DNA of 25,334 nucleotides from SG8-39 sp041558415 (GTDB taxonomy: Bacteria > Pseudomonadota > Gammaproteobacteria > Burkholderiales > SG8-39): assembly GCA_041558415.1 (NCBI GenBank), contig JBFFEY010000042.1:1-25334 (forward strand). Reading direction: 5' to 3'. Of this stretch, positions 19,901 through 25,334 are shown piece by piece (the stretch's first letter is position 1; each line of letters begins with the position of its first letter). Below the pieces are notes generated by a model. That model ran no database searches. It was not told the DNA's origin and worked only from the letters and a program-made list of their open reading frames with translations. Both the position numbers and the translations under genes were made by a program.

Positions 19901-22569
19901 ACGAGATCGCCAAGGAAGACATTCCCGCCATCGTCGCGCAGGTGCTGCAGGCGACCGGCAAGCCGCAGCTCGACGTCGTCGCCCACTGCATCGGCTCGGC
20001 CATGTTCTGCACCGCCGCGCTCGCCGGCACGCTGACCGGCAAAATCCGGCGCGCCGCGCTGCTGCAGGTCGGGCCGCTCATCGAGCTGTCGACGGGAAAT
20101 CGCTTCCGCGGTCACGTCGCGGCCGCCATGCGTCGCTACATGCTCGCGGATCACGTCGAGAGCTCGGTCGACGACCGCGCCGACGCCATGAACGTGCTGC
20201 TCGACCGCGTGCTCTCGACCTATCCCTATCCGGATTCCGAGGTTCCGCACCATCGCCTGTCGCCGCCCTGGAAAGCCCACACCCATCTCGCCAACTGCAA
20301 CCGGGCGGCGGGCATCTTCGGCCGCCTGATCCAGCATGACAACGTCGCCCCGGAGATGCTCGATGCGCTCGGCGATCTGCTCGGCCAGACCAATCTGAAG
20401 ACCTTCGAGCAGACCGTGCAGTACGCGTTCTACGAGCGGCTGACCGACTACGACGCGGTCAATGCCTACGTCACCGACGAGAAGGTGCGGCAGCACTTCA
20501 ACTTTCCCGTGCTGTTTCTGCACGGCGAGAAGAACGACGTGTTTCATCCGCGCACGACCGAGCGATCGAAAAAGCTCCTGAAGCGGATTTTCGGGCCACA
20601 GCACCCGGCCAAACGCATTTGTTTGCGAGGCTATGGCCACCTCGACCCGCTCATCAGCCGCGACAGCGAGAAAAAAGTCTTCTCGCACATCTCCAGTTTC
20701 CTGCGTCGCGATGGATTGAAGGCATCGAATTCGCCCGGGCCGCTGCCAGCGGGCCTTTTACGCGCGCCGCTCGTGGGGCCCGTGCTCGGATGGTCACGCT
20801 GGGAGAATGGCACGCGGCTGGCAAGGATCTGGTGCAGGACCGACGACCGGCAGTCGTACCCCGCGTTTCTCATCACAATCGTCCTGCGATCCGACGGAAC
20901 ACCAGTCGACGGCCACGCGTATCTTGTTCCGCTCAAGCATCTGCGTGACTACACAGATCTCGACCTCGAATACGACGAGACGATCGTGAGCGCGCTGCGC
21001 AAGGCGGATCTCCCAACGCTTGACGAGCGTTACCGTGACCTCAGTGACGCTGCCACGGCGACCGGTAAGCTGGACCTACATGCGATTGCGGACGTAAAGC
21101 TGCCGGGCGACGACGAGGATTACGAAATTCTCGTGCTCGGCGCGCATGCCACAGCCGAAACGGATCTCGGCGATGGCGTGCTGCTCACTTTTGAAGAAGA
21201 TCTGCTGGCCCATTTGAAGCATTGGGCATATGGCGTGGTCAACGGACCGGCGGAATACCGCCCGGTCGTCAAACCGTTGCCGCTTCCCCCCGCTTATGCC
21301 AGGCGGATTGCGGAGGCGCACAACGCGCCGGCGGCACAGGAGCGATGCAAGGCACGCCTTCGCGCACGCTTCCCGGATGACGCGGGGTACGAGGAGCGAC
21401 CGCACTCCGTGCAAATCAGCAAGGGGCTGCTCAAAAAGCTGGAACCGCAGGACGCCATCGACTTCGCCCTCGCCAGTTGCCGCTATCCCAGCATGATGAT
21501 CGACCGCACCCAGGGCGACGCGATGTTCGGACGGCTGCGCCATTTGCTCGACGCGCCGAACGACGCGCCACCGTCGCTGCTGCTGCTTGTCGGCGACCAG
21601 ATCTACGCCGACGCCACCGCAGGACTGTTCGATCCGAAAAGCCGCCGCGAGCGCTTCTACGACGCCTACCACGAGGCCTGGACCGCGCCGCACGCGCGCG
21701 AGGTGCTGCGCCGTCTGCCGACCTACATGACCATGGACGACCACGAGGCGGGCGACGACTGGCACCCGGAGGAATTCGGACTGGTCGACGCCGATCCGAC
21801 GAAGCGAGCCGCGAATCAGATGCACGTCTGGGCGTTGAAGGCCTATCGCGAGCACCAGCTGGCGCACTCGCCGTGGAAGACTTACGTGCCAGGCGAGGAC
21901 GAGACGAGCGTCCAGCTCGACCGGACACCCCTGGGATTCTGGTACGCCTTCAGTGCGTCGGGCTTCCCCTTCTTCGTTTGCGACACACGCAGCCAGCGTG
22001 AGGGCCGTGCGCGCATTATGTCGGCAGCGCTGCACGCGAAACTCGAACAGTGGCTCGCCCTGCAGCAGCGCGACGGCGGCGACCGTCCCAAGTTCGTCGT
22101 CTCGCCCAGCGTCGTCGTGCCGTTCCTCAGGGACGCTTCGGACAGGCCTGTCTACAGCCAGCGCGCGGACGGCTGGGAAGGATTTCCCGCATCGTTGCGT
22201 CGGCTGTTCTCCTTCATCGCCGAAGAGGGCATCGAGAACGTCGTCTTTCTCTGCGGCGACCCGCACTGCTCGATGACCAGCCGGCTGGAGATAGACGGTG
22301 CGAACGGACCGCTGCGGGCGCTGTGCGTCATCGGCTCACCGATGTACGCCCCCTTCCCCTTCGCCAATTCGCATCCGTATGACTTCCAATTGACCGGCGG
22401 CGCAACCCTCGAGGGCGGACGCAGACTGCGCTACGAGCGCCTGCGCAGCGTCGACGGCAACAGCTTCACCACGGTCGGCGCGCGTCGCGACGGCGCAGGC
22501 TGGTCGATCGGCGTGCGCGTGCACGGCCTGGACGGCCTGCTCGACGAAGCGGAATACAAGCTTCCCTGA
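16912..22569 (+). CDS. Three-domain fusion: GMC oxidoreductase, alpha/beta hydrolase, PhoD-like phosphatase
   Basis: 1885 residues in one uninterrupted frame. Domain 1 (about 20-580): GMC flavoprotein of cholesterol-oxidase type; FAD motif GSGYGG at 34-39, C214-x2-C217-x2-C220-x3-C224 in GCIACGGCVTGCN, H513 in HPLGGCPMG, and GINP at 564-567. Middle region (about 600-930): unrecognised, very basic, with a hydrophobic helix (SALMDIASIALFMLRIVL) that may associate with membrane. Domain 2 (about 935-1265): alpha/beta hydrolase with HGFG at 947-950, nucleophile elbow AHCIGS with C1026 in place of serine, acid in HGEKND (E1206 or D1209) and H1243 (GYGHLD). Linker and unrecognised beta-rich segment (about 1270-1510). 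Domain 3 (about 1515-1885): PhoD-like metallophosphatase with SCRYPS, GDQIYAD (1561-1567), MDDHEAGDDW (1608-1617) and CGDPHCS. No signal peptide is seen. Domain functions are confident; substrate and joint reaction are unknown. Confidence 0.9.
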   Translation: MRHRPDWLSQGVEVLIEALATNSDDPQFDVVIVGSGYGGAVAAARFAAMQDARGAPLRVCVLERGREYLPGTFPNRFADLPGDVRLTRPDEPGAKGQRDGLFDFRLGPDVSALVGNGLGGGSLINAGVAERPHDDVFEDDAWPSALRADRAGLERGYQQAERMLGARPAQTEGIAKYEALRGFASTLGLDARPARVAATASDRHSWLGVEQRGCIACGGCVTGCNFWAKNTLPMNYLAYAQRAGAQLFNGATVTRVLRSGKNWRVVFRPTVPPHPRSGNDERSLTARHVVLAAGTYGSTEILLRSRAAGLRLSQKLGARFSTNGDMINVHYGYPELVNAAPREDTPFRERKVGPTITGMFESGRTRAERIVVQELAIPGPLRRVFEEIVTTGALPVKLSRTDWSAHAPDDADPAAVDADAIDRALVLATFGDDGAEGRLELADDWQASPDGAIRVAWENAGDAALFERQDALLRRSERLGGLYLRNPLWKPLPDDLAGMLSGPQPSGSLFTVHPLGGCPMGEDAAAGVVDDLGRVYDPEVPADRSRVHDGLLVLDGSIVPVALGINPLLTITALAERAVRGYAALSGWTKRQSPWEQPLPPRPAFTRNPLPDASHTVIRFAERMRGALALAPGAEKHEVHLDVRFEDIADIAQFLRRGPHAVPIKAATLRVFPPRKKGNAPRDALAAVKVSGTVYWMERGRSGTLKRSLRALIAWWRMRGLADIFEDLRRGDRGVRLRQIRRIFSILSIGSNVGEVRHLRYVLSLDGDLAIDGRTVLRRRSKILGLKTFRYCFDGNPWRQLSELAVRIRPARARSFARAFDAGMLEVDLRHMLRRFAAQFQILRQSDLPSALMDIASIALFMLRIVLKVHFWSFRAPEYERFDPDRARRRLPQPLAKLRFERRAVVVPPDPEQVANGVVREPIVLPLSRYRDNEPLGKERQPVLLFHGFGASGAQYAHPKMERNLVRHLAEAGFDVWVAELRTSIALPSSWNQWTLDEIAKEDIPAIVAQVLQATGKPQLDVVAHCIGSAMFCTAALAGTLTGKIRRAALLQVGPLIELSTGNRFRGHVAAAMRRYMLADHVESSVDDRADAMNVLLDRVLSTYPYPDSEVPHHRLSPPWKAHTHLANCNRAAGIFGRLIQHDNVAPEMLDALGDLLGQTNLKTFEQTVQYAFYERLTDYDAVNAYVTDEKVRQHFNFPVLFLHGEKNDVFHPRTTERSKKLLKRIFGPQHPAKRICLRGYGHLDPLISRDSEKKVFSHISSFLRRDGLKASNSPGPLPAGLLRAPLVGPVLGWSRWENGTRLARIWCRTDDRQSYPAFLITIVLRSDGTPVDGHAYLVPLKHLRDYTDLDLEYDETIVSALRKADLPTLDERYRDLSDAATATGKLDLHAIADVKLPGDDEDYEILVLGAHATAETDLGDGVLLTFEEDLLAHLKHWAYGVVNGPAEYRPVVKPLPLPPAYARRIAEAHNAPAAQERCKARLRARFPDDAGYEERPHSVQISKGLLKKLEPQDAIDFALASCRYPSMMIDRTQGDAMFGRLRHLLDAPNDAPPSLLLLVGDQIYADATAGLFDPKSRRERFYDAYHEAWTAPHAREVLRRLPTYMTMDDHEAGDDWHPEEFGLVDADPTKRAANQMHVWALKAYREHQLAHSPWKTYVPGEDETSVQLDRTPLGFWYAFSASGFPFFVCDTRSQREGRARIMSAALHAKLEQWLALQQRDGGDRPKFVVSPSVVVPFLRDASDRPVYSQRADGWEGFPASLRRLFSFIAEEGIENVVFLCGDPHCSMTSRLEIDGANGPLRALCVIGSPMYAPFPFANSHPYDFQLTGGATLEGGRRLRYERLRSVDGNSFTTVGARRDGAGWSIGVRVHGLDGLLDEAEYKLP
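20737..20759 (+). terminator. Terminator-like hairpin inside the fusion gene linker
   Basis: GGGCCGCT and AGCGGGCC around a GCC loop form a GC-rich, near-perfect stem followed at once by TTTTA. It lies in frame in the linker between the hydrolase and the PhoD-like part (about residues 1275-1283). It may be a relic of a former gene boundary or a weak site that reduces expression of the last domain; it may also be chance in GC-rich coding DNA. Confidence 0.3.
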
Positions 22570-22593
22570 ATCGAGCCACGGGCGCGGCGCACT

Positions 22594-23472
22594 CTAGCCG
22601 GCGTCGTAGAGCTTCCGGATCGCCGCGGTATCGAGCTCGGTGTCGCCGCGGTGCGCGAGCGTGCGGAACTGCTGCAGCGCCAGGCCCATCAGCGGCACCG
22701 GCGCCTTCATGCCGCCGGCCCACTCGTTCACCATCTCGAGGTCTTTCAACAATTGCCGCACGTAACCGCGCGGCGCGTAGTCGCGCTCGACCATGCGCGG
22801 CCAGTAGGCGTGCAGCATCGGCCCGTCGGCGTAGCCGCCCGACAGACATTCCGGAATGCGCGCCGCGTCGATGCCCGCCGTTTCCGCGAGCGCCTCGGCT
22901 TCCGCCAGCGTCGCCTGGCCGACGCCGACGATCAGCTGGTTGATCATCTTCGCCGCGAGCCCGGCGCCGGTCGGCCCCATGCGCGTGCAGCGTCCGCTGA
23001 CGTCCTGCATGAGATCGGCGATGCGTGCGAGGTCCTCGGCTTCGCCGCCCGCCATCACGGTGAGCTTGCCCTCGGCCGACGCGGGCGGGCCGCCGGACAC
23101 GGGTGCGTCGACCCAGTGGCAGCCGGTCGCCTCCATGAGCCGCTCCGAAAACTTGCGGCAGGTATCCACTTTGATGGTGGAAAAATCGACCACGAGCTGC
23201 GGCGCCTTGACTGCCTCGACGACCCCGTCCTTGCCGAACATCGCCTGCTCCACGGCATCGATGGTCGGCAGGTTGAGCAGCACGACGTCGGCGCCGCGCG
23301 CGGCATCGGCCGCCGATGACGCGATTTGCGCACCTGCGGCGCGCGCTTCCTCGCAGCGCTGCGCGGCGATGTCGTAGGCGCGCACGCGCCAGCCCAGCCC
23401 GCACAGCCGTTTCACCATCGGGCCGCCCATCAGGCCGACGCCCACGTAGCCCAGCTTCAGATTCCGCGCCAT
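22594..23472 (-). CDS. 3-hydroxyisobutyrate dehydrogenase-family NAD(P)-dependent oxidoreductase
   Basis: 292 residues from ATG 23472 (GAGAGGACGAG before it); the open frame to 23610 is not used. Motifs of beta-hydroxyacid dehydrogenases: dinucleotide site GYVGVGLMGGPM (8-19), DFSTI (96-100), substrate motif DAPVSGG (122-128), catalytic lysine K175 in AGLAAKMINQL. The enzymes oxidise 3-hydroxy acids to semialdehydes or run the reverse reduction (tartronate semialdehyde, 2-hydroxy-3-oxopropionate). The position-33 region VRAYDI (D34 after the second strand) suggests NAD rather than NADP, as inference. It ends 25 bp from the end of the fusion gene, convergent, with no clear terminator between, and is divergent from the acyl-CoA dehydrogenase. 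Confidence 0.9.
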   Translation of the reverse strand: MARNLKLGYVGVGLMGGPMVKRLCGLGWRVRAYDIAAQRCEEARAAGAQIASSAADAARGADVVLLNLPTIDAVEQAMFGKDGVVEAVKAPQLVVDFSTIKVDTCRKFSERLMEATGCHWVDAPVSGGPPASAEGKLTVMAGGEAEDLARIADLMQDVSGRCTRMGPTGAGLAAKMINQLIVGVGQATLAEAEALAETAGIDAARIPECLSGGYADGPMLHAYWPRMVERDYAPRGYVRQLLKDLEMVNEWAGGMKAPVPLMGLALQQFRTLAHRGDTELDTAAIRKLYDAG

Positions 23473-23516
23473 CTCGTCCTCTCCACGCCGGCGTTGATTC
23501 CGGTCAGAAACGCGCG

Positions 23517-23554
23517 AGCATAGCGCAGTCCGCGCGGGGCTTTGGGCGTATGCT
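23517..23554. promoter_or_regulatory. Paired outward -10 hexamers in the divergent promoter region
   Basis: AGCATA (23517-23522, read TATGCT on the minus strand) and TATGCT (23549-23554) form an inverted pair 26 bp apart, each suitably placed as a -10 box for its gene (HIBADH-type to the left, acyl-CoA dehydrogenase to the right). Neither has a good -35 box, so a shared activator is possible. Confidence 0.35.
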
Positions 23555-23566
23555 GCGCGTGTCACG

Positions 23567-25246
23567 ATGCCCAGCGCACCCTTCACGCAAGCGCCGCCGC
23601 AGCTCGGCAATCAGTACACCGACGACCGCGTGCTGCGCAGCTACCTCGCGCGCAGGCTGTCGGCGGACGAACTGGCCACCGCGCGACCGGCGCTCGAGCG
23701 GCTCGGCGCGCTCGCCGGCGGCGAGCTGACCGAGCAGCAGCGCACTGAGCGGCTGCTCGAGCCGCGGCTCGAGCAGTGGGACGCCTGGGGCAAGCGCATC
23801 GACCGTCTCGAGGTGACACCGCTGTGGCGCCGCGCCGAGGAGATCGCCGCGCGCGAAGGCCTGGTCGCCCTGCCCTACGAAGCGCCGCTCGGCCGGCATT
23901 CGCGCGTGCTGCAGTTCGCGCTCGTGCATCTGTTCACGCCCGCGACCGACGTGTACGCCTGCCCGCTGGCGATGACCGACGGGGCCGCACGGACGATCGC
24001 AGACTCCGGGAACGCGACGCTCGTCGAGCGCGCGCTGCCGCGCCTGACGAGCCGCGATCCGGCGAACTTCTGGACCAGCGGCCAGTGGATGACCGAAGCG
24101 ATCGGAGGGTCCGATGTCGCGCGCAGCGAAACCGAGGCGCGCTTCCGGCCCGATGACGGCTGGCGGCTGTACGGTCGCAAGTGGTTCACTTCGGCGGTCA
24201 CCTCGCAGATGGCGCTCACGCTGGCGCGCCCGGAGGGCAACGCCCCGGGCGGCAAGGGCCTGGCGATGTTCTACCTCGAGACGCGCGACGCCGAGGGCCG
24301 GCCCAACCACCTCAGCGTCGACCGGCTGAAGGACAAGCTCGGCACGCGCAAGCTGCCCACCGCCGAGCTGACGCTCGAGGGCACGCCCGCGATTCCGGTC
24401 GGCGAGCTCGTAAACGGCGTGCGCGCGATCAGCACCGTGCTCAACGTGACGCGGCTGTGGAACGCCATTGCCGCCGTGTCGTATATGCGCCGCGGACTCG
24501 CCCTGGCGCGCGCCTATGCGCGCGAAAGGATCGCCTTCGGCGCGCCGCTCGCGCAGAAGCCCTTGCATGTCGACACCCTCGCCGCGCTGCAGGCCGAGTA
24601 CGAGGCGGGTTTTCATCTCGCCTTTGCCGTCGCCGAGCTGACCGGGCGCATCGAGTGCGATGCGGCGAGCGAAGCGCAGCACGCGCTGCACCGCATCCTC
24701 ACGCCAATTGCCAAGCTGACCACCGGGCGCCAGTCGGTCGCCGTATTGTCGGAGGTGCTCGAAGCCTTCGGTGGCGCGGGCTACGTCGAGGACACCGGTC
24801 TGCCGATGCTGCTGCGCGACGCGCAGGTGTTCTCCATCTGGGAGGGCACCACCAACGTGCTCGCGCTCGACGCGCTGCGCGCCCTCGGCAGCGGCAGCCT
24901 CGCGCCGCTCGCGCGCGAGACCGGCTTCCTGCTCGAGGGGCTGCGCGAACCGGCGCTGGTCGCGCTCTCGGCACGCATCCAGGCGACGCTCGAAGCGGCG
25001 CAGGACTGGCTCGCGCAGCACGCGGGGCGCGACGAAATCCGGCTCGAAGCCGGCGCCCGGCGCTTCGCGCTCACGCTGGGACGCTCGTTCGCCGCCGCCC
25101 TCCTCGCGCGCCACGCGCAATGGTCGCTCGACGAGGAGCGCGACCGGCGCGCGCTCGCGGCGGCACTGCGCTTCGCGCAGAACGGGATCAACCTGATCGG
25201 CGATCCCGATCCCGAGCTGTCACAGCTCCTGATGGACGACGCGTAA
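23567..25246 (+). CDS. Acyl-CoA dehydrogenase family protein, AidB-like
   Basis: 559 residues, longer than ordinary acyl-CoA dehydrogenases (about 380) and like AidB. N-terminal PQLGNQYTDDRVLRSYL matches the AidB-type extension. Flavin/substrate region QWMTEAIGGSDVARSET at 173-189; KWFTSAVTSQMALTLARPEG; C-terminal helical domain with ARERIAFGAPLAQKPLH; and catalytic-base region VFSIWEGTTNVLALD with E426. The last about 110 residues are the extra AidB-like helical domain. E. coli AidB is a DNA-binding flavoprotein of the adaptive alkylation response with weak dehydrogenase activity; other members are plain dehydrogenases. Intact active-site Glu and a catabolic neighbourhood allow either role. 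The ATG at 23567 has no ribosome site and lies 12 nt after a TATGCT box. Confidence 0.88.
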   Translation: MPSAPFTQAPPQLGNQYTDDRVLRSYLARRLSADELATARPALERLGALAGGELTEQQRTERLLEPRLEQWDAWGKRIDRLEVTPLWRRAEEIAAREGLVALPYEAPLGRHSRVLQFALVHLFTPATDVYACPLAMTDGAARTIADSGNATLVERALPRLTSRDPANFWTSGQWMTEAIGGSDVARSETEARFRPDDGWRLYGRKWFTSAVTSQMALTLARPEGNAPGGKGLAMFYLETRDAEGRPNHLSVDRLKDKLGTRKLPTAELTLEGTPAIPVGELVNGVRAISTVLNVTRLWNAIAAVSYMRRGLALARAYARERIAFGAPLAQKPLHVDTLAALQAEYEAGFHLAFAVAELTGRIECDAASEAQHALHRILTPIAKLTTGRQSVAVLSEVLEAFGGAGYVEDTGLPMLLRDAQVFSIWEGTTNVLALDALRALGSGSLAPLARETGFLLEGLREPALVALSARIQATLEAAQDWLAQHAGRDEIRLEAGARRFALTLGRSFAAALLARHAQWSLDEERDRRALAAALRFAQNGINLIGDPDPELSQLLMDDA

Positions 25247-25276
25247 CGGGCCAAAGCGTTCGTTATCGCATATCGA

Positions 25277-25331
25277 TCTCGTGTTTTTGATGCGTTTCGG
25301 TGGTTTTTCGAAACGCATCAAAAACACGAGA
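25277..25331. repeat. Perfect 23-bp inverted repeat with 9-nt loop at the window end
   Basis: The arm at 25277-25299 (TCTCGTGTTTTTGATGCG...) is the exact reverse complement of 25309-25331; the loop is GTGGTTTTT. Composition is lower in GC than the neighbouring gene. It could serve as a two-way terminator for the dehydrogenase, although no T-run follows the right arm, or be the end of a mobile element, or a fold-back assembly artefact. Confidence 0.8.
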
Positions 25332-25334
25332 CAA

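Noticed and set aside
1..25334. CRISPR arrays, tRNA/rRNA genes, insertion sequences, phage genes, toxin-antitoxin or defence systems
   Set aside because: No regularly spaced repeats, no cloverleaf-like or rRNA sequence, and no transposase, integrase, nuclease or phage structural motif was recognised on either strand.

Overview
The window is GC-rich (three 60-base rows counted by hand gave about 60-70% GC in typical genes) and looks like part of a proteobacterial chromosome, most likely a betaproteobacterium. The gene families point that way: two-component proteins, a periplasmic c-type cytochrome with a PQQ dehydrogenase, HpcH/HpaI and RraA aldolases, and an AidB-like acyl-CoA dehydrogenase. 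No tRNA, rRNA, transposase, integrase or CRISPR array was seen. Organism placement is inference from gene content only.

Layout. 1-594: end of a sensor histidine kinase, overlapped by a single-domain response regulator. 595-4006: gene-poor. It holds a two-part dispersed repeat (blocks A and B), a minus-strand ORF broken by a TGA, a cold-shock gene remnant that lost its start codon but kept its terminator, three small unknown ORFs, a small membrane protein and a minus-strand secreted protein with a C-terminal cytochrome c domain. 4007-4615: a fatty acid hydroxylase/sterol desaturase-family gene of clearly lower GC, lying between a second pair of blocks A and B. 5034-8610 (minus): a tight operon of HpcH/HpaI aldolase, receiver-only regulator, PQQ-dependent aldose dehydrogenase, short cytochrome c and outer-membrane beta-barrel. 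8695-12897 (plus): enone-reductase-like SDR, RraA-family protein, acyl-CoA synthetase and an EamA exporter that seems to start at ATT.

13067-16878: a small unknown protein; a minus-strand receiver fused to a degenerate class III nucleotide cyclase domain; then, divergently, a NarL-type regulator overlapping a membrane hybrid histidine kinase. A perfect 11-bp inverted repeat lies in the shared promoter region. 16912-22569: one 1885-residue gene joining a GMC oxidoreductase (cholesterol-oxidase-like, with a four-cysteine motif), an alpha/beta hydrolase with cysteine in the nucleophile position, and a PhoD-like metallophosphatase. 22594-25246: a 3-hydroxyisobutyrate-dehydrogenase-family protein and a divergent AidB-like acyl-CoA dehydrogenase. 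The window ends in a perfect 23-bp inverted repeat.

How the parts may work together (inference). The 5-8.6 kb operon resembles a periplasmic oxidation module: porin-like barrel for entry, PQQ enzyme for oxidation, cytochrome as electron acceptor. The 8.7-12.9 kb operon resembles catabolism of an unsaturated carbonyl compound or acid through CoA activation. The 13-22.6 kb block is a sensory unit beside a large oxidase-hydrolase-phosphatase fusion, the most unusual protein here. Oxidation, ester or lactone cleavage and phosphoester cleavage on one chain suggest processing of a sterol-like, lipid or polyester-like substrate, but the substrate cannot be read from sequence.
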